From the NCBI GenBank assembly GCA_001683735.1, contig LUGG01000007.1, positions 1,116,001-1,180,000 on the forward strand: a DNA stretch of 64,000 nucleotides. Reading direction: 5' to 3'. Shown here piece after piece: positions 21,301-33,118 of this stretch. Positions within the stretch are counted from its first letter, which is position 1. Each line of letters begins with the position of its first letter. The stretch is from Grifola frondosa. Taxonomy: Eukaryota > Basidiomycota > Agaricomycetes > Polyporales > Grifolaceae. The notes under the pieces are model-generated. The model had not been told where the DNA came from and did not search any database. It worked only from the letters and a program-made list of their open reading frames with translations. The translations under genes were made by a program, and so were the position numbers.

Positions 21301-23558
21301 CACTTCAGGGCGCCCTTTATCCCTAGCTCTTAGCCTCGACAGTTTCTATTGTTTGTCATGGCTAATAGCCTCTGAGAGACTGGTCCACCCATGGGATCGG
21401 AGTAAGGCCCATGGCCCTGTAATGGGATCTACTGAAATATTTTATAGGTACAGGACCTGAAGTCCTAGGTCTTCCCAACAACATAGGTCCTCTCATGGAC
21501 CTCCCATGTTTTTGTCACTGGTCACGGGGTGTTAGGGGTCAATATGGGCGTCCTGTAGCTGGAATAAAAGTGAATTTCATTATTGATCAATAACTATTTT
21601 ACGATCAATTACTAATGAGTAGGACCTCCTAATAGCATTTGTGGGAAGTCCATTGGTGTCAATGGGATATCCTGGTACCATTATTGGGACATCCTATACT
21701 AACATGGGGACATCCTGTGCTAATGTTGGGACATCCTATACTAACGTGGGGACATCCTATACTAATGTTGGGACATCCTATACTAATGTTGGGACATCGT
21801 GTACCAATATTGGGACATCCTGTATGAATATTGGGACATCCTGTATGAATATTGGGACATCCTAAATGGATATTGGGACCTCCCATATTACTATTGGGAC
21901 ATCCTGTACTAATGTTGGGACATCCTGTAATACTATTGGGATCTCCCATATTACTATTGGGACATCCTATACTAATGTTGGGACCTCCTATTAATGTTGG
22001 GACCTCCCATATTACTATTGGGACCTCCTATATTAATATCAGAACATCCTGCATAAATATTGGGACCTCCCATATTGCTATTGGGACATCCTATATTAAT
22101 ATCAGGACCTTCCATTGGGACTCCCTATTAATGTTGGGACCTCCTGTATAAATGTTCAAATCTCCTATATCAATATTCAAACTTCCTGTATTGATATTGG
22201 GTCATTTCACATTTATTAATGGAAACTTTATTGTATTCAGATGATCCTAATGGCATTTATCAAATAGTACATTTTTATTAACAGGACCTTTGGATGATTA
22301 TAATACAATATGACATTATTATAATATAATATTAGAACATTATAATACAACAGCATCTTTGTAATATAATATTAAATCACTATAATATAATATTAGGACA
22401 TTATAATATAATATGACATCATCATATTATAATGTTAGGAGATTTTAATACTTGTAATACAATATAGAATCACTGTAATATAATGTAGTATCTTTGTAAC
22501 ATAATATTGGAGCATTGTAACAATATAACATCATAGTAATAATATTAAGGATCTGTGATATAATTTGGGATGGTTGTAATATAAATGTAATATAATATAA
22601 ATTTGTTATATGTTGTGAAAATATACCACTTTTAATGTGTTTTTAGCCATAGTTACCAAAAATGTAATACAATTTAGCATGAACCTGGCCTTAGCATTGT
22701 GTATTACATGATCAGGTTGTAAAACCCACCAATTGTATTATGCCGGTGAATGGTTGTAATACAATCCTTGGGCTGTTGTATTACAATGTTAGGGCTGGCT
22801 GTAATAGAATATTAGGGATCATTGTAATACAATACTAGGACATTGTGATATAATATTAGGGGTTTTTAACATAGTTTGGGATAATTATAATATAAATGTA
22901 ATATCTAGCACCATTGATTTGTCATATGTCATGGAAACATACCGCTTTTGGTATGTCTTGGCTTCAGCCACCATATGTTCTTTCCTTTATTCCTCCCTCA
23001 ATTCGATACGGATTTTCTTCATCTTGGGTTCATCTGAAAGCGCCCATTTAGGAGAGTTATATTATGTAAATAATTTGCTATGTTATTTCAATAAAAACAT
23101 ACCATTCTGGGCAGTCACCCAGAATGTTCTGCTGAATTCCTCACTCAAATATTCACCAAATGTCTTCATTTTTTTGTTTACTTGGTCGCATATATCTCAT
23201 ATTTACATTCCTGAATTTATTTCTGGAGAATGTGGCACAAAAACATACCATTTCTGGTGGGTGCAGGCTCAGCCACACCAGAATTCCTCCCCTTGCCCCT
23301 CCATCAGTTCTTCATGGAATTTCTTCATTTAACATTCCCCTTGCTCCATTAATGTACTCTTCAATATTATTCACAGTACAGAGCCCCAAACCACAATGAA
23401 TTTTCGTCTCCCCCTGCTTTGCTGGCTGGTATCCACTCCAAATTGGGATATTAATACTCCATCAATCTGAGCATATGAGGTATCTTCGGAAAGATACAAT
23501 CTCTCCGAACCAAACGTCATTTACGCGAAATTAATCCGTGAAGTATTCGCTTCACAAT
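21301..23558 (+). repeat. Left arm of the giant inverted repeat
   Basis: 2258 bp, matching the reverse complement of 24286-26542 with only scattered differences (for example TTGTTTGTCATGG versus TTGTTTTCATGG near the outer end). Order from outside: a GC-rich terminus, a 21-bp minisatellite, a very AT-rich segment (about 22,250-22,900, rich in TAATATAATATTA), then a segment of ordinary composition. Confidence 0.9.
21681..22140 (+). repeat. 21-bp minisatellite, about 22 copies (mirrored at 25703-26162)
   Basis: The unit resembles TGTTGGGACATCCTATACTAA, with variation at the first bases and after TCC. Because 21 is a multiple of three, all frames stay open and give periodic translations such as GHPILMLGHP and GTSYTNV on one strand and GCPNIS on the other. 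These are repeat artefacts. Its inverted copy lies in the right arm. Confidence 0.9.
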
Positions 23559-24285
23559 CCACATATCAGTCTTCATGGATAATGGAAACACTTCCTCCAT
23601 TGTTTCTGGATGGGATTTTATTCAAATCCTGAGGGATTTCTGTCCATTGTTACTATTTATAAGGCCTGTAAAATGAGCTTTCAATCATGCTTATCAGACC
23701 TAAAATGACATAGCAAAGTCCTTATCAGCTTCACCAGCTGATTACCCAATTCTACTACTACATCAAAGTAAATAAAAGATCAGATTGGAGAAATGAATAG
23801 AAATATAATACATCTTCGAAACAAGCCTAACATCATAAAATTTGGTGAGGAACTGGATGTGCAATCAATGGATCAATGTATCTGGCTCCAGATTCACTAT
23901 GCAGGTGACTTGAGCTCGGAATAGCACTGCTAGTACTGAGCATTCAGCCACAATTGGTGTTCTGAAGGTAATCTCTTCATATCTCATCCACACCTTCATG
24001 GATTCTTCTAATTTTTATTGGAACATATAGCGGCGCATTTGTAGTCTGTTATTCTATGTATTTGTATTTTAATAGCAGCTACAAATGTTTCTAGGCAGGA
24101 AACATCACAATTGAGTGATTCCATCACAGTGTTATGAATAATGTGAATAATGAGACCATAAGCAGCTAATTTTGATGTTATAGAGTACATGCAATCTGCA
24201 CAAAAGAGAACACAAAAAATGAGTTACTGTACATGAAGGTATTGCAGGGGCAGTGTGGGAGCTGCCATACAGTGTTGTTCTGGAC
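23559..24285. other. Unique centre of the foldback element, no gene seen
   Basis: 727 bp between the two arms. Only short frames without recognisable features are present, and nothing resembles a transposase or helicase. Confidence 0.7.
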
Positions 24286-26542
24286 ATTGTGAAGCGAATA
24301 CTTCACGGATTAATTTCGCGTAAATGACGTTTGGTTCGGAGAGATTGTATCTTTCCGAAGATACCTCATATGCTCAGATTGATGGAGTATTAATATCCCA
24401 ATTTGGAGTGGATACCAGCCAGCAAAGCAGGGGGAGACGAAAATTCATTGTGGTTTGGGCTCTGTACTGTGAATAATATTGAAGAGTACATTAATGGGAG
24501 CAAGGGGAATGTTAAATGAAGAAATTCCATGAAGAACTGATGGAGGGGCAAGGGGAGGAATTCTGGTGTGGCTGAGCCTGCACCCACCAGAAATGGTATG
24601 TTTTCTGTGCCACATTCTCCAGAAATAAATTCAGGAATGTAAATATGAGATATATGCGACCAAGTAAACAAAAAAATGAAGACATTTGGTGAATATTTGA
24701 GTGAGGAATTCAGCAGAACATTCTGGGGTGACTGCCCAGAATGGTATGTTTTTATTGAAATAACATAGCAAATTATTTACATAATATAACTCTCCTAAAT
24801 GGGCGCTTTCAGATGAACCCAAGATGAAGAAAATCCGTATCGAATTGAGGGAGGAATAAAGGAAAGAACATATGGTGGCTGAAGCCAAGACATACCAAAA
24901 GCGGTATGTTTCCATGACATATGACAAATCAATGGTGCTAGATATTACATTTATATTATAATTATCCCAAACTATGTTAAAAACCCCTAATATTATATCA
25001 CAATGTCCTAGTATTGTATTACAATGATCCCTAATATTCTATTACAGCCAGCCCTAACATTGTAATACAACAGCCCAAGGATTGTATTACAACCATTCAC
25101 CGGCATAATACAATTGGTGGGTTTTACAACCTGATCATGTAATACACAATGCTAAGGCCAGGTTCATGCTAAATTGTATTACATTTTTGGTAACTATGGC
25201 TAAAAACACATTAAAAGTGGTATATTTTCACAACATATAACAAATTTATATTATATTACATTTATATTACAACCATCCCAAATTATATCACAGATCCTTA
25301 ATATTATTACTATGATGTTATATTGTTACAATGCTCCAATATTATGTTACAAAGATACTACATTATATTACAGTGATTCTATATTGTATTACAAGTATTA
25401 AAATCTCCTAACATTATAATATGATGATGTCATATTATATTATAATGTCCTAATATTATATATAGTGATTTAATATTATATTACAAAGATGCTGTTGTAT
25501 TATAATGTTCTAATATTATATTATAATAATGTCATATTGTATTATAATCATCCAAAGGTCCTGTTAATAAAAATGTACTATTTGATAAATGCCATTAGGA
25601 TCATCTGAATACAATAAAGTTTCCATTAATAAATGTGAAATGACCCAATATCAATACAGGAAGTTTGAATATTGATATAGGAGATTTGAACATTTATACA
25701 GGAGGTCCCAACATTAATAGGGAGTCCCAATGGAAGGTCCTGATATTAATATAGGATGTCCCAATAGCAATATGGGAGGTCCCAATATTTATGCAGGATG
25801 TTCTGATATTAATATAGGAGGTCCCAATAGTAATATGGGAGGTCCCAACATTAATAGGAGGTCCCAACATTAGTATAGGATGTCCCAATAGTAATATGGG
25901 AGATCCCAATAGTATTACAGGATGTCCCAACATTAGTACAGGATGTCCCAATAGTAATATGGGAGGTCCCAATATCCATTTAGGATGTCCCAATATTCAT
26001 ACAGGATGTCCCAATATTCATACAGGATGTCCCAATATTGGTACACGATGTCCCAACATTAGTATAGGATGTCCCAACATTAGTATAGGATGTCCCCACG
26101 TTAGTATAGGATGTCCCAACATTAGCACAGGATGTCCCCATGTTAGTATAGGATGTCCCAATAATGGTACCAGGATATCCCATTGACACCAATGGACTTC
26201 CCACAAATGCTATTAGGAGGTCCTACTCATTAGTAATTGATCGTAAAATAGTTATTGATCAATAATGAAATTCACTTTTATTCCAGCTACAGGACGCCCA
26301 TATTGACCCCTAACACCCCGTGACCAGTGACAAAAACATGGGAGGTCCATGAGAGGACCTATGTTGTTGGAAGACCTAGGACTTCAGGTCCTGTACCTAT
26401 AAAATATTTCAGTAGATCCCATTACAGGGCCATGGGCCTTACTCCGATCCCATGGGTGGACCAGTCTCTCAGAGGCTATTAGCCATGAAAACAATAGAAA
26501 CTGTCGAGGCTAAGAGCTAGGGATAAAGGGCGCCCTGAAGTG
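24286..26542 (-). repeat. Right arm of the giant inverted repeat
   Basis: 2257 bp, reverse complement of the left arm. It contains the mirrored minisatellite (25703-26162) and ends ...GGGCGCCCTGAAGTG at 26542, directly against retrotransposon pol sequence beginning GAGTCGACG. Confidence 0.9.
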
Positions 26543-29500
26543 GAGTCGACGAAGAATTGTACTGCGAACTTAACAAAAGTCTTGTAGTCTGCATCTGTGA
26601 ATTGTGCTGGTCGCTCGAGTGTCCTATGCCAGTTGCAAACGAGTAGAAGTCTTTGGTCGAGAGCGATGGCTTGAATACTTCGAGGTATGATATCGTAGGA
26701 ATCTTCGGGTGGGTCCTGTGATTCTCCTTCTCCTTCTGCGATGACTGTCGCAAGTCTGGTTGCAGTTTCTCGAGGGCATACATGGAAGTAAGTGAATCGC
26801 GGGTGACTTTCTGTGTAGGATGGGGATTGACGATGTGCGCGAAACCATGTATGCGATCTATCCAGTCTTCGAAATCGTCCTCAGGTTCGTCTTCATCATC
26901 TGGTTGCCTAGGTCTCCGCGACAGTCCGTCTGGTCCATGATTGGTGCCAGGGACGTGAACAAGGGTGAAGTAAAATGTGAGGATTGCGACTATCCATCGA
27001 TTGATGCTTGCTGACGGTGCGATGTCTGGGTTCTGTAGCATGCCTTTGATATAGCGTGCGTCGACTTCTATGACCAAGTTGTGAACACCTATGAGATACA
27101 GTCGCAATGCGCGTAGTGCGCGAAAGAGTCCATAAATTTCGAGCTTGGGTTGCGAGAATCGCGACTCGCGATCATTGAGTGTGATGGACGAGAATTGGTT
27201 GTAGTATCAGATTCACAGGTTCTCGAGGTCGCATTGACATAGATGGAATCCGACTGCGATGTATGAGGTGTCAACTGCTAGGATAACTGGTGAGTCGGAT
27301 GTGTAATCGATTGCGCGCAAGGCTGGGACTCTAGTAGTGCTTGTTTGAGATCCTCTTGCGCTTGAATCTGTCACGGACCGAATTCGAATGGAATATCTTT
27401 GCGCATAAGATAGACGAGAGGATGCGCGCATTGTGCGAAATTGTGAATGAAGATGTGAACAACTCCTATGGTATCTAGAAAAGCCCTGACCTCCGACAAG
27501 TCTTTGCAAGGGCCCCAATTTTCGATCGCTTTGACTCGCGATTCTTCTGGAAGTCTGCCTTTGTAGGTGCAGCGGTGACCAATGATGAGTGTTTCCTCTG
27601 CAACTAAGAGGGATTTCGTGCCAGAGAATGTACCACCACTGTATCGCATACGTTGTACGATCCTGTTGATGCTATGCATGTGTTCCCAGACAAATCTACG
27701 AATGCCCGGATTTGTCGCGATGACTTCGTAGCCTCCCTCTGGCAGTTCGTAGCGTGTCTCAGGACCGCGAACTGGGACGTCGTCGATGTAGGAAATTGTG
27801 ATATGTGGAATTTCGGGCTGTAGGATGTATGTGACATTGTCGTGGAAGATGGGTACTGCGTTTGTCCATCCCATCGGAAGAGTCACCAATCGCAATGCGC
27901 CATAGGGTGTCTGGAAGGATGTGAGGTCTCGCGACGACTCTGCGATTTCTCGCTCATCGTATCCGACATAAAGATCTAGCATACCGCCACACGCGCGATT
28001 GCCAAATTTCTCTGCGATGTGTTCAGGAATTGGTGGGACTCCCGAGTGTTGAATCGTAACTGCGTTTAATGGCTCGAGACTGTGTACGAGTCGCAACGCT
28101 TTACCATCCTTTTTGAGGATGCAAAACCATCGCGATCGGTAGGATGAGTTGGATGGCTCGTAGACTCCTGCCTCGATTTTCTTCCTGATGATGCGACAGA
28201 CTTCGTCAAAGATCCCTGGTGGGATGGGGATGTTGCGCTGAACCCAGGGCTTGTGTTCGATGACAGGAATTTCGACTGGAGGGAAGAAGTCCTGCCTAAA
28301 TCGGCCTCGTTCCATGTCATCCCATGCGAAGCCTTCGTGCTGTTTGCACATGAAGTCGTCTATGAGATCGAGTTCAGCTGGCCAGAGAAATCCAGTATTG
28401 TGTGCTTTGCGAAATGCGTCACGACGTGCTTGTGTATATCGTCCTGTGGGGACAAAGCTAGGTGGATTCGGATCGAGTGATGGCATGTCTGCGAGTGGGT
28501 CTCCTTGGATGTTGCGTACTATGCGAAAGCGGTTGGGTAGAGTCGCAAGTACTGGTTGCACTTTGAGTGCGACTGATTTGTATTTCTTCTTCTGCATAAC
28601 AAACGCAGATGTTGAATCTTGTCGCGGAGGGAAGTGAGTTCGATTATCTGGGGAATGGGAGAGAGTGTGAAATCGCGAAGGGTAGGGAACTGCAAATCTT
28701 GATATGTTTTGTATTTCTTGAATCAATATCGTCGCACCTATGGTATCTTGAATCTGTGAAGCAGAAATGGATTCTGAGCGAAAGCAAAGTCGCAAGCTGA
28801 AAGATATGTGCTTTTTATATTTTCTATATCGAAACGGATGCGATCGCAGAATAGACGAAATGACAGGACGCGCCAACTGGGTATCATAGTCCAAAACTAG
28901 AGCCAACTCTCCTTGATCGTGAATCAAATCCTCAGTTCGCTGTAAAATTTCAGTCATGGGTCTCGTGGTGTCGCAATGGTTGCGATCGTCTTTTGAATTG
29001 TGGGGGTCCTCGTCGCAACGTCGGGACTGTTACCGTCTGATAGGTATTCGGGCAGCGTATAGTGATTGTCTGGTCTTCGTTCGCGAAGTTGCGAACGACG
29101 CTCTCTGTTAGAACGTCGAATGGTCACCTAATAAGATGTCGTATGCGGCCTGTCGAATAACGTGGATCTGGAGGTAAAGGACGATGTCGAAGACCTGGAA
29201 AGGGACATTGCGAACTAGTCCAAGGACTGGTCGAACTTCGCCATTAGCTGACTGCATGTTAAGGCATATGGTGGGGTCATATATGAGTCCTAGCGCGTGA
29301 CAAATTCCTCTGACATTGAGATGATTTGCGATCCTGGGTCTATAATCCCTTCGACGTCCTCCTTGTTGTCTACGAGACCATTGATGGATCGCAGGGCATG
29401 CGACTCTTTTGCGACCGTCAAAACCTCCGGTGTTTCGCCAGGTTTGAGACCGTGCAAGTACGTCTCGTAGGGATCTGGTACGACCATGACACCTGGTCAA

Positions 29501-31875
29501 GTGGTTGGCCATTCGAAACTAGTTGCGATGCAGGAGGAATGTGTGATGAGGAATTTGTGACATCTGGAGGTTCATCTGTATCGTCCTCATTATATCTGCA
29601 TAGCTCGCGACTGGTTTGTCCGTGGTTTGAACGCGACGAGGAGTTACTGCATCGCGATATTTCGTGCGGACTTCTGGAGAGATGGATAAAAGCTCCTCAG
29701 GTGTCAGTAAGTAGCGGGGCTTCATGGACCTATTGAAGAGTCCTCGCTATTCTAGGATCTTGGACAGGCGCAGATGTTTTGTAAGCTGCATCTTTGTCCT
29801 TGGGAGGTTTGGGTGTACTCCCAGGTTGCGATCCTGTGGCGGAGCATAGTCGCATCGCGAGCTTGCGAATATGGATGGATAGGTGCTGGAACCATCGCAG
29901 GTGACGGCGTTGATGATGCCGCAGGTGCGGGTGCTGATACACTAGGAGGATTGGTAACCTGCGATGCCTCTGTGGGTTTGTGCGTAGGAGGTTATCGACG
30001 CGATTGACTGGAGGTGTACTGGAGGTCGCGCTGGAAGGTGCCTAGGAATTTCTACACCGTCAAAGGTCTCTTTGCCTTTTCTAAGTGGAAGATTTCTCTT
30101 CCAAGGCTGTGATGCGATCTTCTCTCGTGAGCTGGTATGATGATGTGACACTGGATTAGAAGTGATCTCGAAAATCATTTGTCCTGCCGGCGGGTTCGTA
30201 TTCGAGCTAAGTTGTCCTCGCGCGAGATTGTTTGGGTTGTGCGATGCCATTCGAGGATGCATCGCGCATGGTGGCACCAGTTACATTGCGAGGAACGAAG
30301 GCTCCCGAAGGTAGGACTACCTTGTTCTCGATGTTGCACAATACGACCTATGTCAATATCTTCCTGGACTTTCGGACACCCTCCTATTACGTGCCCGAAT
30401 TCTCCGCAGTAGTGACAACCTCCTAAAGTCGTGTTTGGATTCGCGTTGCAATATTGGAGACTCGCGACGTCTGTGGTTGCGCATTAGCAAAGGCCATGTT
30501 TGCTGACGTTGCGAGAAGCTTGTGCGATGGTGCGTGTGACGGTTTCGATGAGGGAAGTGAAGTCTTCCGTCTTGATAGTACCTGGCAGTAATGCTTGATG
30601 GGTGGTCGCAGCTGCGGGTGTACCCTGCACTGGTGCATCGACTCGAGTATCATGTAGAACGTAGTGCGCGGCATCTAAAATATGTCGCAACAGGCCAGAA
30701 TTGTCAGGATTGTGGTCAGGGTACTTGAGTTGGAGTCGCGAGTGTACAGACTGCCAAAGATTGGCGTGAAAGGCTTATAAAATTCTCGTGATTTCGCTTG
30801 TCGAAAGTCTCTGTCGACTGCGAAGGAACTCTGTGATCTTAAAAACTCCCTATAATAGTCTCCTAGATCCGCTGCTGTAGAAATGCCCAATCGCAATCGT
30901 TCTCCTATAAGTAAATCAAGATCCTGCAAGTATATTTCCTGTTTGCATCGGCAGTAGGATAAAACGCTTTGACCTCTCGCGCCATTCTTCGTACGTCTTT
31001 GTCGCATCCGCATACGAAGGTAATTGATCCCACATGTCGCACGTCGATGGGTGCATACCGTACAGCATGCCTCTTCTTCAATTCGTTGGTTGGTGCGGTC
31101 GTAAGTGTGGTAAAGAGATATTGAGATCTTCAAAGAATCACAAAGTGTTCGCGGTTCCTTTGGATCGAAAACTGGTGCGTATGATGTCGCGCAGGGCATT
31201 GCTGTTGCCATGTTAGGAGCTGGTGGATTTACAAGAGGTGGCTGAGGAATAGGGGGCTGAGGCGGTATGTTCTGTGTTGTCGCAGGTGGGACTGGTCTAG
31301 GTGCTACTGGAGGGCGCGATGCTCGCTGGAATGGTCACGATACAGGAGTGTCTGGGTTTACAGAAGATGTTGATTGTGACCGAGCTGCTGTTGTCTGCAT
31401 AGTTGCGAGTGATAGGTACGGAAGAGCGAAGGTCCTGCCGTGGTTTGCGACTGAGATGGTTCCGGAATGATAGGCGATTCCTCTTCTAATTTCTCGTGTG
31501 GCTCTGTCGCGCGATCGAGAATAGAAGTATCTTCACCTAGTCTTAGGCCCGAACGAAGTGGAAGTGATGCATGAGTGTGTGTGGAAGCTGGAGTGGGAGA
31601 TTCAGGTGATTGCGACCGGGCTGGAATATGTCTGCTACTGGAGGTAGTTGTAATTCTGGTGGGGATGACTGCGACGTGATGGAAGATGGAACTGATGTAA
31701 GTGGGCTAAGTTGTGATAGCGGTGTCTGGTAGACAGTTTCTCCGCAATTGTGCCTAAACTCGAAGAGAGGTTGATACAGAGATATGAAGCGATCGCAAGT
31801 GTTTTCTCTGCTAAAACTCCAGTAGGGACCTTGAGCGAAGGATACGAAAGAACCCCTCGCGGTGGGCTCCAGAAA
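26543..31875 (-). pseudogene. gag-pol remnant of copy 2
   Basis: A reverse transcriptase frame of 528 codons survives at 28957-27371 (KPWVQRNIPIPPGIFDEV, SYIDDVPVRGPETRYEL, so the YxDD box is intact). RNase H and the linker are at about 27,350-26,543. Protease pieces lie at 29,490-29,110 (IIDPGSQIISMSEE). gag fragments include the zinc knuckle CHYCGEFGHVIGGC near 30,420-30,375. Frames are broken by many small deletions in gag and protease. RNase H is truncated on its way to integrase by the foldback element. Confidence 0.85.
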
Positions 31876-33118
31876 TGATACTCTCTTGCCGACTCTGACC
31901 TATAAAATAACAAATATGTATCCTAAGATCTAAAGTCAGTAGCAACGAGATATAGCACGAATGGGCTCTCGATTTCTCGCAGAGGTCCCTTGCACCGAGT
32001 CATGTAACTGGTTATACTCGCGAGTCGTACGTGAATTGCACGTCTCTGAGGTAACAGAAAAGTAGAACAAGATAAAAGTAATGCTTAACAATATTGGTTC
32101 TTCGTGCACTCCATGCGTATCACAACTAAAGAGGTCTCTTTGATCATAGGTTCGAAGTCGCAGTGTGTCGATGTTTTGTTCGTATGGTCGCAAGTATTGC
32201 GGTCACAGTTTCGCAGTGAGAGGAGAGTTTCAGTGAAGAGAGGTTGCGATCGCCAGTGAGCTCGACAATTTTGAACTCTGTACTTATGGGGGAAACTCGT
32301 ATCTCCTTCGTATTGTACTATACATGAGTTTTTATGAATTATTCTACGTATCTGAAACGCAAAAAGATCCCGGTATGAATCAAAAGCCGATCGCAAGTGC
32401 CTTGCGATGAACATATCCTGTGAAATACAATTAGCTAGTAAGGGAAAGGTCAATCGCTATAATGTCAAAGGTCTGGGATGAAACACGACACGAGTAAGCT
32501 ATGATAAATCAAGGAAATGAAAATACAGAATGTATGGTGGCTGAACTGCTACACCTGCCATGTATAGCTATGCACTGCATCGGCATGCGAAACATGCGAA
32601 GGCACGCGTGAGTAGACGTGCGGCCTTCTCGGGGCATTTATTGTAAAGGGGAATGGGTCACACCGATAGCACGGTCCGGGATGCGCCACAGACAATAACC
32701 GCGACGTCGCATTGATGTGTGGAGTCGTGTGGTGTATCTAAATCGGTTATGGAAGTAATCAGAGACTGGGCAAGAGTCGAAAGGACTGGGATCGAGTTCG
32801 ACGCATGTGATCTGCAAGGTAGACGCATGTAGGATGCCGAACAATTGGGTCACAAGTGTTTTGACATGTCGCACATCGCCATGAGGTGAATTTGAATAAA
32901 GAAATGACGTATCGCGTGAGTTTTGGTGTGTACGAAGGGGTGGAGTCTTTGATAGTCTATGTTCGGCTGATCGCACGTCGCAACGAAGTTAGTTATTATT
33001 GTGCAAGTGACCTGCGACGATGTAATCGCAAGTGCGACTCGGTTTGCAATTTCTGCATGATCGTCAGATGCTTGAATGCGAAAATAGATTGATCCACGTA
33101 GCATGCGCCTTCATATCA
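31876..33118 (-). repeat. 5' LTR of retrotransposon copy 2
   Basis: 1243 bp, beginning TGATACTCTC and ending TCATATCA on the plus strand, so the terminal GTATCA has become ATATCA by a G-to-A change in a CpG context. It is aligned throughout with the LTRs of copy 1 but more diverged from them than they are from each other. Confidence 0.9.

Larger units (their letters stand above)
21301..26542. mobile_element. Foldback-type element with 2.26-kb terminal inverted repeats
   Basis: 21301-23558 and 24286-26542 are near-perfect reverse complements around a 727-bp centre. The ends read CACTTCAGGGCGCCCTTTAT inward from both sides and include the palindrome GGGCGCCC. No frame in the arms or centre resembles a transposase, so this is a non-autonomous DNA transposon or a foldback element. 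The left neighbour is gene C and the right neighbour is the interior of retrotransposon copy 2. The flanks are unrelated and show no target duplication, so one or both sides were rearranged after insertion. A CMC/CACTA-like origin is only suggested by the CACT end. Confidence 0.85.
26543..33118 (-). mobile_element. Truncated copy 2 of the same Ty3/Gypsy retrotransposon
   Basis: The sequence matches copy 1 from its position of about 9816 through the end of its 5' LTR (16418). Copy 2 retains the 5' LTR, gag, protease, reverse transcriptase and RNase H but lacks the integrase, accessory gene, both polypurine tracts and the 3' LTR. The break coincides with the end of the foldback element. Compared with copy 1 it has many CpG-to-TpG/CpA transitions (for example GATTCGCGGG to GATTCACAGG, and AATTGCGAATG to AATTGTGAATG), plus short indels. 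It is clearly non-autonomous. Confidence 0.9.

Noticed and set aside
21681..22140. CRISPR-like array
   Set aside because: Units follow each other directly with no unique spacers, and the context is a eukaryotic nuclear genome; it is a plain minisatellite.
21639..22151. Open frames with periodic GHPILMLGHP- or GTSYTNV-like translations, and their mirror images at 25694-26206
   Set aside because: They arise only because the minisatellite period (21 bp) is a multiple of three; every frame is open and there is no independent coding evidence.
21301..26542. Assigning the foldback element to the CACTA/Plavaka group
   Set aside because: Only the CACT terminus hints at it; there is no transposase and no 2-3-bp target duplication to support it.
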